A stretch of 7,413 nt of DNA from CAZFYZ01 sp964523735 (GTDB lineage: Bacteria > Armatimonadota > UBA5829): contig CAZFYZ010000164.1 of NCBI GenBank assembly GCA_964523735.1, forward strand, positions 1-7,413, written 5' to 3'. The notes beneath the pieces are model-generated. The model was not told the origin of the DNA and searched no databases. It saw only the letters and a list, made by a program, of their open reading frames with translations. This document shows, piece by piece, positions 1 through 6,647 of the stretch (position 1 is the stretch's first letter; every line of letters begins with the position of its first letter). The translations under genes and the position numbers were made by a program.

Positions 1-3
1 TAC

Positions 4-80
4 GGCGGAGTACCTCAGCTGGTTAGAGGACCCGGCTCATACCCGGGGCGTCGTCGGTTCGATCCCGACCTCCGCTACCA
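4..80 (+). tRNA. tRNA-Met (CAU), elongator type
   Basis: A full cloverleaf can be drawn. The acceptor arm is 4-10 with 71-77 region (GGCGGAG against CTCCGCT, first pair G·U), the D arm is CCTC/GAGG, and the anticodon arm is CCCGG/CCGGG (31-35/43-47) with loop CTCATAC, giving anticodon CAT at 38-40. The T arm is GTCGG/CCGAC around TTCGATC. CCA is encoded at 78-80. The initiator hallmarks (mismatched first acceptor pair C-A, GGG/CCC in the anticodon stem) are absent. The G1·U72 pair and the GCTACCA end resemble elongator tRNA-Met of Bacillus-like bacteria. A tRNA-Ile with modified CAU is the alternative but less likely. Confidence 0.95.
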
Positions 81-83
81 CAT

Positions 84-138
84 CTAGAGGTTAGAGATTG
101 GAAGTTAGAGGTTAGACCCCATGAGGCCTAACCTCTAG
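84..138. repeat. Short direct and inverted repeat cluster
   Basis: TAGAGGTTAGA occurs directly at 85-95 and 106-116 (21-bp period), and its inverse CTAACCTCTA is at 128-137. The arms 106-115 and 128-137 form a perfect 10-bp stem with a 12-nt loop. The cluster sits between the tRNA 3' end and the 3' end of the minus-strand kinase, so it could end transcription of either. There is no clear T-tract, so that role is inference. It may equally be a dispersed intergenic repeat. Confidence 0.6.
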
Positions 139-144
139 TGCTTT

Positions 145-2032
145 CTAGAGTCCTGGCAGTTGCAGGACGCATGCGCCTCGGCTGAATGTGATGACGCGGC
201 GCTGGTCCGGGATAGAGGCCAGGGCCGCTTCCAGTATTTGCAGCCTCTCCTCAGCCGATTCAAACTCGATCGTCCCCGGCTTGCAGTGCCGGTGTTCGTC
301 CTCCAGCACCTGCCGATAGAACTCGAAGTGCTCGGGCTTGCCGTAGTACTCCTGATCGAGATGCCGGCACATCGCCTCCGAATGCTCCTCGCGCACCAAA
401 ATCGACGCGCAGCCTCCCTTGCCTGCTCCTGTCAGCTTGCCTCCCAGGTATCCAGGCCCTCGGCGGGCTATGGTAAGAAGCAGGTCGAGTTGTGGGACCG
501 AGACTCTAAAGTCGAAGCACAGCGCATCCTGCAGTTCGTCCACAAGCAGTCCGACCTTGCGGCGGTAAGCGTCGTACTCGTCAGAATCCACCGACAGCTC
601 GCCTGAGTTGACGCGGCGCTCGGCCTCCAGGAACATCCGCTCGAGTTCCCGTCCGACCATATTCTCCTTGTGGAAGAAGCGTGCCGTGGTGCGGATGTGA
701 TACCCGCCGATCTTCCGCTTGGGCTTGGTATAGAGGCGTTCAATTGCCTCAGTGTCTTTGCCCAGTAGCCTGCCGGCCTCCGCAGGTGTGATCTTTACGG
801 GCAGAAGCCTGATCAGTTCCTCGATGGCCTCATTGGGGATTCCGAGGATGCGCTCGTCGAGGCTGCCGAACTTAGAGTAGTTTGCTGCGATCTTGTCCCA
901 GTACTCGGGGTGCGACTCCAGTAGTTTCTGCTTGCCACCTGCCACAAAGCCGAATCGAGCACGGACCAGCTTGGCCAGCCAGCCTTCTCCGCTCTCGGAC
1001 GAGCCCGCGATTGTGCGGTCACTGCACCCCGAGACCCCGGCCTCCCGGACGGCCTCGATCACCAGCTTCATTATCTCCGAGTTCCATCCAACCCTTGCGC
1101 ATGTTGAAGCTCTGGTTGCCGCCGAGGGTTTTGTTGACCTCCCACAGCGAGTTGGCCAGAACCACGTGGATGCCTTTGAGGAACGGCAGCGGTGTGCTGT
1201 CGAGATCGGCCTGCGAGTGGCGATTGTAGACCACCGAGTTGACCGGGTTCCGCAGGATCGTGGTCTGGTCGTTGGCCCCGCCGTGAGTGCCGACATACCA
1301 TTCGGCCTCACCGAGGAGCTTGCAGACATCCTGCGTAGTCCATTCCGGCAGTCGGCCCTCATTGCACAAGCACAGCGTCAGGAACGCGAGCACAACCACA
1401 GCCGAAGATGAGCTCGTCCCCGCTCTGAAAGGGGCAGTGGCGCGTCCGAACGTGAGATCGGCCCCTCGCAGCACCAACTCGGGCCTGTCCCACTGGACGC
1501 GCAGATAAGAACTCAGCAAGTAGTTGAGCCAGTTGCCCTGCGGGCGGCCGTAGTGTGGGTGCAGGAGTGTGCGGTTGTCCCAGTTGTCCTCGAACTCCGC
1601 CGCGTACTTCGTCCACGGCGCATTGGCGAAGCGCGCGAACTCCTTGGAAATCGACATCTCCGCCGGAGCAAAGAGAGGGTTGGCGTTGCGGACACTCAGA
1701 ATGTCGTCTTCGCGAGGAGAGACCGCGATCGGTATATCACCGTCGATGGTCGTCGACATGTGATCGCCGCAGCACATGTCCAAGTATTCAAGAAAGGCGT
1801 TGAGCCTGCCGGGGGCGCGTATCAGGTAGGTAGGCCTTTCGCCAACCTGCTCCGCGTGGAGGCGCACAACCTCGGCCAGGCGTTTGCGCTGCTTGGCTAG
1901 GTAATCTGGACTGGCGTTCGCGTATATTTCCCCGCCGAGGTAATCGTCGATCTCGCTCGAGCCGCCCTCAAGTGCGCGGACGATCTCCATCGGTGGCTTG
2001 GGCTTTGCGTTCAATCGGAAGATATCACTCAC
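145..2032 (-). pseudogene. Galactokinase-like GHMP kinase, long form, broken by a frameshift
   Basis: Two overlapping minus-strand frames together make one GHMP sugar kinase of about 627 residues. Frame A (from 2032) carries the galactokinase-type motif APGRLNAFLEYLD (about residues 73-85, with the R, E and D of the signature), the ATP loop FRAGTSSSSAVV (about 203-213) and GGANDQ (about 251-256, with the usual catalytic Asp). Frame B (to the stop at 145-147) carries the third motif LTGAGKGGCAS (about 532-542). The switch is near 1083-1095, where TGGATGGA is a 4-bp tandem duplication; a single extra G in GGG would also explain it. The segment before motif 3 (PAEAGRLLG, then ARFFHKENMV, then CFDFRVSVPQLDLL) follows the order seen in eukaryotic GALK2/Gal1, and the protein is much longer than usual bacterial GalK (about 390 aa). 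GTG 2032 is preferred over GTG 2044 because AGGTG lies 9 nt upstream of it. The expected reaction is ATP-dependent phosphorylation of galactose or a related sugar at C1; the substrate is not proven. It is divergent from the sugar transporter operon. The break may be real or an assembly error. Confidence 0.82.
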
Positions 2033-2041
2033 GGGGCTGCA

Positions 2042-2050
2042 CACCTTTTC
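2042..2050 (-). promoter_or_regulatory. Ribosome binding site for the GHMP kinase
   Basis: Read on the minus strand this is GAAAAGGTG. It lies 9 nt before GTG at 2032 but overlaps the other in-frame GTG at 2044, so it favours the downstream start. Confidence 0.55.
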
Positions 2051-2051
2051 G

Positions 2052-2185
2052 TTGTAGTAGGGGTCTCCGACCCCGGGGCGTCAGAGACGCCGGCTACAAT
2101 GGACGGTCTGACATATCATTGTAGCAAGGGTCTCCGACCCCAGGGCGTCAGAGACGCCGGCTACAATAGATGGTCTGACATGAGG
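2052..2185. repeat. Two tandem 67-bp repeat units, each a potential three-way junction
   Basis: Unit 1 begins at 2052 and unit 2 at 2119, nearly identical over 67 bp. In unit 1, TTGTAG (2052-2057) pairs with CTACAA (2094-2099). Inside are two perfect 6-bp hairpins with 3-nt loops: GGGGTC/GACCCC (2060-2065/2069-2074) and GGCGTC/GACGCC (2077-2082/2086-2091). Unit 2 has the same plan with a longer outer stem, ATTGTAGC/GCTACAAT (2118-2125/2160-2167). Because the arrangement is palindromic it would fold from either strand. It lies about 20 bp upstream of the kinase start, so it would be in or next to the kinase mRNA leader. It is likely a member of a dispersed repeat family. Confidence 0.85.
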
Positions 2186-2206
2186 TTAGCACAGCGTCTA
2201 TGGAGT

Positions 2207-2224
2207 GCGCAAGTTCATTTGCGC
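2207..2224. promoter_or_regulatory. 18-bp dyad, possible operator in the divergent intergenic region
   Basis: GCGCAA (2207-2212) and TTGCGC (2219-2224) form a perfect inverted repeat with a 6-bp spacer. It lies between the divergent kinase and transporter genes, where a LacI- or GntR-type sugar regulator might bind. It could also be a small RNA hairpin. A second inverted pair, CGCTTTCG (2222-2229) and CGAAAGCG (2260-2267), overlaps it and would be mutually exclusive as RNA. No convincing -35/-10 pair was found in 2186-2337. Confidence 0.35.
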
Positions 2225-2337
2225 TTTCGGCGGGCGCTGTTGTTGTGAATGGAGTGGGGCGAAAGCGGCGATGAACCGCGCGCAGTCCAGAGTGCCCGGA
2301 AGGGAAATCACCGACTGCAACGTAAGCTACAGTTGGT

Positions 2338-3402
2338 ATGGCTAAGATAGAGGAAGAAACACCTGTGCTTGAAAAGGTTACGAGGAAGGGCGGACCGACT
2401 ACGGGTCTCCGCCGCGCACTCGATCTCGCCGGCCGCTATCGCGGGATTCTTGCGTTCGTGGTTGTGTTCATCCTGGGGATATGCGTCTCCGGTAACAACC
2501 TGAAGACGGGCGAGTCGCTGTTTCTCAACTGGGGCACGCAGAACGACATCCTGTTCGAATACGCCGAGTACGGCATACTTGCCGCGGGCATGACCCTCGT
2601 GATCATCGCGGCGGGGATCGATCTGTCCGTCGGGTCGGTGCTGGGCTTCTGTGCGACGCTCTTTTCGCTGCTGCTGATCGGCTACGGGTGGTCGGCTTGG
2701 CTTGCTGTCGCCGCAACGGTCGCGGCGGGCGCGCTGATGGGCTCGATGAGCGGGTTCGTGATCGCCCGGTTCAAGATGCAGCCGTTCGTGGCGACGCTGG
2801 GGATGATGCTCGTCGCAAGAGGCGCCGCCAAGTGGATCTCCGGCGGGATCAAAGTCCAGCCGGGAGCGGCAGAGTGGTATGCGGTGCAGTCCGGCAACCC
2901 CGCGTTCTTCGACTGGATGACCTCAAAGAGCGCGCTCCTGGGATTGCGCCCTATCACGATCATGTTCATCCTGTCCGTGGTCGTGCTCTGGGTTGTTCTG
3001 AGGTTCACCCGCTTCGGTCGCCACCTGTACGCGATCGGCGGCAATGAAGAGGCCGCAAGGCTATCCGGAATAGCCGTCAGATGGGTCAAGATCGCTGCCT
3101 ACACGCTTTGCGGAGTCACATCTGCGCTAGCGGGGATATCAAATGCCGCCCGTGTTACACTCGGCGATCCTGGCGAAGCCGGCGCGACTTACGAACTGGA
3201 CGCAATCGCGGCGGTCGTAATCGGCGGCACAAGCCTGATGGGCGGCAAGGGAGGGATGTTCTTCACATTCCTCGGCACGCTCATCATCGCCTATATCAGC
3301 AAGATTCTGAGCCTGCAGGGCATCGAAGAAGCCCCCAGGCTGATGGTTAGAGGCGCTCTTATTGTCATCGCTGTCTTGATACAGCAAAGGAGAAGGGAAT
3401 GA
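2338..3402 (+). CDS. Sugar ABC transporter permease, RbsC family
   Basis: This is a membrane permease of a CUT2-type (ribose/galactose/xylose class) ABC importer, which forms the inner-membrane channel for a monosaccharide delivered by a binding protein. Its 354 residues fit the family. Visible family blocks are GIDLSVGS (93-100), FVATLGMM (150-157), the cytoplasmic GRHLYAIGGNEEAARLSGI (227-245) expected to contact the ATPase, and ELDAIAAVVIGGTSLMGG (286-303). Several hydrophobic spans are evident (about 37-51, 80-92, 101-116, 120-135, 205-222, 285-296, 308-322, 338-348). The first 35 residues are polar and probably cytoplasmic. ATG 2338 has no good ribosome binding site, whereas in-frame GTG 2365 has GAGGAAG 8 nt upstream, so the protein may be 9 residues shorter. 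The stop overlaps the next start (ATGA), which indicates coupled translation with the binding protein. No ATPase gene is adjacent. The exact sugar cannot be read from the sequence. Confidence 0.93.
   Translation: MAKIEEETPVLEKVTRKGGPTTGLRRALDLAGRYRGILAFVVVFILGICVSGNNLKTGESLFLNWGTQNDILFEYAEYGILAAGMTLVIIAAGIDLSVGSVLGFCATLFSLLLIGYGWSAWLAVAATVAAGALMGSMSGFVIARFKMQPFVATLGMMLVARGAAKWISGGIKVQPGAAEWYAVQSGNPAFFDWMTSKSALLGLRPITIMFILSVVVLWVVLRFTRFGRHLYAIGGNEEAARLSGIAVRWVKIAAYTLCGVTSALAGISNAARVTLGDPGEAGATYELDAIAAVVIGGTSLMGGKGGMFFTFLGTLIIAYISKILSLQGIEEAPRLMVRGALIVIAVLIQQRRRE
2350..2356 (+). promoter_or_regulatory. Internal ribosome binding site suggesting a later permease start
   Basis: GAGGAAG lies 8 nt before the in-frame GTG at 2365, whereas nothing comparable precedes ATG 2338. 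It can also encode the residues E-E in the longer reading, so the evidence is suggestive only. Confidence 0.4.
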
Positions 3403-4368
3403 GATCGATCCGATTTGCATTACTGGCACTGGTAGTTGCCATCGCGCTGGCGGGATGTGGTCAGCAGCAGACTGCTAACCAGCCTGGCCCAGCCGGCCCG
3501 CAGTCGCCCAACAAGCAGTTCACCATCGGCATGTCGCAGTGCAATCTGGGAGAGCCCTGGCGCGTGCAGATGAACGCCGACGTCAAAGCCGCGGCCGCCA
3601 AGCACCCTCAGCTCAAAGTGATCTACAAGGACGCTCAGAACAACGTGACCGTGCAGCAGGACCAGGTTAAGGAGTTCGTGAACCAGGGTGTTGACCTGAT
3701 CATCATCAGCCCCAAGGAGGCTCGCCCGCTCACGAAGCCTGTCGCCGACGCGATGGATGCGGGTATCCCAGTGATCGTGCTCGACCGGAAGATCGACGGC
3801 GACAAGTACACGTGCTTCATAGGCGGTGACAACGTCAAGATCGGCGAGGAAGCGGGCAAGTATATGGTCAAGCTCCTCGGCGGCAAGGGCAAGATCGTCG
3901 AGCTTAAGGGCCTCATGACCAGCACACCGGCCGTCGAGCGGCACGAGGGCTTCATGAAAGGCATCAAGGGCTCGCAGATCAAGATCATCTTCGACCCAGA
4001 CTGCCATTGGCTTGAGCCGGACGCGCAGAAGGAGATGGCATCCGCTCTCTCACGCTTCGACGAGATCGACGCCGTCTACGCCCACAATGACCCCAGCGCG
4101 CATGGCGCCTACATCGCCGCAAAGAACGAGGGCAAGGGCCGCGAGAAGAAGATCAAGTTCATCGGCATCGATGCGCTCCCGACCGAGGGGGTTCGCTACG
4201 TCAAGGAGGGCCTCCTGACCGCCACCCTCCAGTACCCCACCGGCGGCGCCGAGGCCANNNNNNNNNNCGCTCAAGATCCTCAAGGGGGAGACTGTTGAGA
4301 AGAACATCATCCTCGGCACCAGGCTCTTCACCAAAGAGAACGCAGAGGCAGGCGGCGAAGCGCTGTAG
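3399..4368 (+). CDS. Periplasmic sugar-binding lipoprotein of an ABC importer (RbsB-like), interrupted by an assembly gap
   Basis: This is the substrate-binding protein of the same importer. The N-terminus is a lipoprotein signal: a basic start, a hydrophobic stretch (7-18) and the lipobox LAGC with Cys20, so it is likely anchored in a membrane facing the periplasm or outside. A short Q/P/G-rich linker follows. The two-lobed peripl_BP_4 fold is recognisable from FTIGMSQCNLGEPW (41-54), VNQGVDLIIISP (94-105), AGIPVIVLDRKI (121-132, with the typical sugar-contacting D-R), AHNDPSAHGAYIA (228-240) and FIGIDALPTEG (254-264). Ten Ns at 4258-4267 break the frame. After the gap the frame LKILKGETVEKNI...TRLFTKEN runs to TAG at 4366-4368 and is the expected family C-terminus, so the gene is probably intact at about 322 residues. 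Ribosome binding site AAAGGAG (3386-3392) is 6 nt upstream, and the start overlaps the permease stop. The ligand is probably an aldose. Confidence 0.92.
4258..4267. other. Assembly gap (10 Ns)
   Basis: Ten consecutive Ns fall inside the binding-protein gene. The reading frames on the two sides agree only if the true number of missing bases is a multiple of three. Nine would give the family-typical spacing (E-A-x-x-x-x-L-K-I-L). The frame change is therefore an artefact of the gap length. Confidence 0.95.
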
Positions 4369-4395
4369 GATTCGTGATCTGTGATTTGTGATTGG

Positions 4396-4427
4396 GGCCG
4401 GGCATTGTGCCCGGCCTGTATTTGTGT
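4396..4427 (+). terminator. Hairpin terminator after the transporter operon
   Basis: A perfect 9-bp stem, GGCCGGGCA (4396-4404) with TGCCCGGCC (4408-4416), has a 3-nt loop and is followed by a T-rich but interrupted tail (TGTATTTGTG). It begins 27 bp after the binding-protein stop. The imperfect T-tract lowers certainty. Confidence 0.65.
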
Positions 4428-4676
4428 GTAGCAGCATGTCTCACTCACCGACATCAGTTCGTGTGAGCGGGTAGGGGAGGAGTTGCACAAGCGCGTGCTG
4501 GTGAGGAATGTCGAGGACGTTCAGTCCCTGATCCGGTAGGCAAGAACAAGGTCTAGTAATGGATGGCCAGACAACACGACCTCTGCTGATTTAGCGTCGA
4601 GCTTGTGACAGCGGAGCTAGCCGTGTGTTTGCTTGGTAACTGACATGGGTATAGCGTAGCAGCCGGGCACACTATG
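4428..4676. other. Intergenic region without a recognised gene
   Basis: The 342-bp stretch between the binding protein and the secreted protein holds the terminator-like hairpin at its left end and a second hairpin at its right end. In between, a stop-to-stop frame ending at TAG (about 4539) could encode a tail reading LHKRVLVRNVEDVQSLIR, but it lacks a convincing start and ribosome site. I see no clear promoter, RNA gene or operator. Confidence 0.4.
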
Positions 4677-4702
4677 TTGGCGCCTTGAGCGCCAAGAGGA
4701 GG
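4677..4702 (+). promoter_or_regulatory. 5' UTR hairpin and strong ribosome binding site of the secreted protein gene
   Basis: A perfect 7-bp stem, TTGGCGC (4677-4683) with GCGCCAA (4689-4695), with loop CTTGA abuts the ribosome site GAGGAGG (4696-4702). The site is 8 nt before GTG 4711, which it fixes as the start. A hairpin directly 5' of the ribosome site may stabilise the mRNA or tune initiation; that is inference. Confidence 0.6.
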
Positions 4703-4710
4703 AATCCGCT

Positions 4711-5871
4711 GTGAAACGCTATCTGCCGCTCGTCGCCGCCATGGTGGCACTTCTCGTGTTGTCCGCGTCACTCACCACCGCCGCACCTTTTCCAAAGCCG
4801 GACAGCTCTGACATCTACTCATTGTTCCAGGGCTGGCTTGACGACCAACTTGTCTACTTCGTTGGATTCGAGACAAACAACATCCGCCTTGCCACGTCGA
4901 TTCTGTTCACTGACTTCATCCACGCCAACGATCTCTTCAGCTACAATGCCTACCACTACCCTCAGTTCACGCCGAAGCTCACGAGCGCTCTGCAGGTCAA
5001 CCCTGCCACTGGGCTTGCCGCAGCCAGGCCGATGTACGTCGTGCTTAACTATCAGCAGGGCGCGATTCTGACCACGAGGCCGGGCAACGCCGATTACTCG
5101 GGGCTCTGGCAGATACACTATGTGCAGTGGCTGCCGGGCGTTACTCCGCGGACGATCAAGAATGCCTTGCCCCCCGGCACTGATCCCTATGGTCTGCCCG
5201 ATCCCACCGAGGCAACGATAACGCCGACGGACATAGTGTTCAACTGCCCGATCATCGCCATCGGACGGATCACGCAGCCGCTGTTTCCTGTGCCGGATGA
5301 TTCCTACCGTATACCTCAAGTGCTGGAGTTCTCGACGCTCGGCAGTGCGAACACCCCTCCGCGATGGGTGAGGCTGCCGCGTTTCCACGTGTGGTACAAG
5401 GACCCGATCACGACAAAGACCTGGACAGCACGAATGCCCATTACCGACGCGTCCAGCCCCGAGTTGGCAGCGTTTCTGAAAGCGAACCTGGCTCCCGGAC
5501 TCATGAACGTGCCGCTTTCGGACACCCAGGAGTTTTGGTGGTTCAACTTCCCTTACCCGGTGTTGTGCCAGCAGCCTCTGATGTCGGCAGGGCCCAGCAC
5601 AAGCGCCGCACCCCTCGGGAACCCGCCAAAGCACCCGACCATCTACGACATCAACAAATACTACGACTACAGCCCTGTGATGGTCTACACGGTGCTGGAT
5701 CGTAATCTGCCGAACTACATTACCGTGAGCAGTGTCCAGTTCCTGCAGTTGCTTCTGGGGAGCGGGGCTCTCACCGTGGCCGAAACTGGCGAGAGGATCA
5801 ATGGACATGCGTCGTTCGTCTTGAAGTGCCGCCAGTACGGATATGGCGGAGGAGCCGTTGCCGGGAGTTAG
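4711..5871 (+). CDS. Secreted protein of unknown function
   Basis: The product is 386 residues. The N-terminus is a classical signal peptide: K2-R3, a hydrophobic core about 5-19 and likely cleavage near 20-25. The mature part is rich in aromatic residues and proline. It begins with a segment on a link between YFVGFETNNIRLA (49-61) and the block PGNADYSGLWQIHYVQW (124-140). That resembles a class of secreted bacterial proteins in which a predicted beta-rich domain carries a PGxxxYSxLWxVxxVxW-like motif; I cannot name the family with confidence. Later parts contain NPPKHPTIYDINKYYDYSPVM (about 309-329), few cysteines and no transmembrane anchor or cell-wall sorting signal. The GTG start is well supported by GAGGAGG 8 nt upstream. 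It appears to be a single-gene unit, with a hairpin before it and another after it. No enzymatic motif was seen, so function is unknown. Confidence 0.85.
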   Translation: MKRYLPLVAAMVALLVLSASLTTAAPFPKPDSSDIYSLFQGWLDDQLVYFVGFETNNIRLATSILFTDFIHANDLFSYNAYHYPQFTPKLTSALQVNPATGLAAARPMYVVLNYQQGAILTTRPGNADYSGLWQIHYVQWLPGVTPRTIKNALPPGTDPYGLPDPTEATITPTDIVFNCPIIAIGRITQPLFPVPDDSYRIPQVLEFSTLGSANTPPRWVRLPRFHVWYKDPITTKTWTARMPITDASSPELAAFLKANLAPGLMNVPLSDTQEFWWFNFPYPVLCQQPLMSAGPSTSAAPLGNPPKHPTIYDINKYYDYSPVMVYTVLDRNLPNYITVSSVQFLQLLLGSGALTVAETGERINGHASFVLKCRQYGYGGGAVAGS

Positions 5872-5882
5872 ATGCGAAGCAC

Positions 5883-5904
5883 GGGGGAGGCTTCGGCCTC
5901 CCTC
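5883..5904. terminator. cUUCGg hairpin between convergent genes
   Basis: A stem of about 9 bp (5883-5891 with 5896-5904, one G·T pair) is closed by the very stable C(TTCG)G tetraloop. It lies 12 bp after the secreted-protein stop and downstream of the converging sigma factor gene. No T-tract follows on either strand, so bidirectional termination is plausible but not certain; it may instead protect mRNA 3' ends. Confidence 0.5.
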
Positions 5905-5918
5905 ACCTGCGCGATGAA

Positions 5919-5963
5919 GTCACGCTGAGCCTGTCGAAGTTCATCCTGAGCCCGTCGAAGGAT
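5919..5963. repeat. Pair of dispersed-type repeats (CTGAGCCYGTCGAAG)
   Basis: Two near-identical units, 5919-5940 and 5941-5963, share the core CTGAGCC-T/C-GTCGAAG. The second is flanked by ATCCT and AGGAT, which can pair. I recognise this core as a repeat scattered through intergenic DNA of many unrelated environmental bacterial genomes. It touches the stop codon of the sigma factor gene (5964-5966). Confidence 0.75.
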
Positions 5964-6635
5964 CTAGTTGCAGTCCGTGATCCCTGGCCAGCCGTGCGGA
6001 GCCAGGGATATTTTGCGTTTGATTCGCGCGAGGGCGTTGTCCACCGACTTGGTCTTGCACTGCAGTTCTCCGGCGATCTCGCGGTAGCTCTTACCGACCT
6101 GGTATCCGGAGAGCACGCTCCACTCGAAGTCCGAGAGCAGTCGCCGGAGCATATCCTGCAGCCGGATGCTGTCCTCGTTCTTAAGGACAAGCTCCTCGGG
6201 GTCGATGGTGTCGTCGGAGACGAGGATATCGGCGAGGTTCCACTCGGAGTCGCTGTCGTCCGAGGGGTACTCAAGCGAAACAGACGAGTTCAGAGGCGTC
6301 TGCTTGCGTCGTGTGGCTGTCTTGATCGCGGTGATGACGTGCCGCTCGATGCAGATGCGGGCAAACGAGAGGAACGAGATATCCTTCTCCGGCCGATAGT
6401 CCACTATCGCCTGCCAGAGGCCGATCATGCCGATCTGCAGCAGATCCTCTTTCTCCGCACCCATGAGGAAGTAGGATCGGACCTTCGTTCGCACCAGGCT
6501 GCGGTACTTGTAGAGGAGGAATTCGGACGCCTGCTCGTCACCGGCCTGCGCGATCCTCACGATGTCCTGGTCGGTGAGCAGCGTGTATCTCGACTGTAGA
6601 AGTAGTGTTCGTTCTTCCTGAATCTGGTCCTGCAC
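5964..6635 (-). CDS. sigH: RNA polymerase sigma factor, SigH (Spo0H) family
   Basis: This is an alternative sigma-70-family factor that directs RNA polymerase to a dedicated promoter set; in Bacillus the family controls early stationary-phase and sporulation genes. Counting from GTG 6635 (about 223 residues, close to the 218 of Bacillus SigH), region 2 includes DQDIVRIAQAGDEQASEFLL (22-41), then EDLLQIGMIGLWQAI (63-77), the -10-recognition segment FARICIERHVITAIKTATRRK (91-111) and the characteristic PLNSSVSLEYP. Region 4 is PEELVLKNED...LLSDFEWSVLSGYQVGKSYREIAGELQCKTKSVDNALARIKRKI, with the helix-turn-helix at about 183-205. GTG 6635 is chosen over GTG 6644 because AGAGG lies 8 nt before it, and it directly abuts the 6644 codon. 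It starts 12 bp after the upstream membrane-protein gene, so the two form an operon. No evidence of sporulation genes is in the window. Confidence 0.93.
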   Translation of the reverse strand: MQDQIQEERTLLLQSRYTLLTDQDIVRIAQAGDEQASEFLLYKYRSLVRTKVRSYFLMGAEKEDLLQIGMIGLWQAIVDYRPEKDISFLSFARICIERHVITAIKTATRRKQTPLNSSVSLEYPSDDSDSEWNLADILVSDDTIDPEELVLKNEDSIRLQDMLRRLLSDFEWSVLSGYQVGKSYREIAGELQCKTKSVDNALARIKRKISLAPHGWPGITDCN

Positions 6636-6647
6636 GTCCTTCACCTC

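Noticed and set aside
160..1411. Plus-strand open frames opposite the kinase
   Set aside because: They are antisense to well-preserved GHMP kinase motifs and show no family resemblance.
84..2185. CRISPR array
   Set aside because: The repeats occur as two copies with self-complementary content and no spacers of regular length, and no cas genes are present.
4050..4490. Minus-strand frame across the N gap
   Set aside because: It is a shadow of the binding protein, and the Ns permit the frame to stay open.
4437..4541. Possible small plus-strand gene ending in VRNVEDVQSLIR
   Set aside because: It has no credible start codon and ribosome site spacing, and the frame is short.
5826..6599. 257-residue plus-strand open frame
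   Set aside because: It is antisense to the SigH coding region and starts inside the secreted protein gene; the SigH frame has clear domain motifs.
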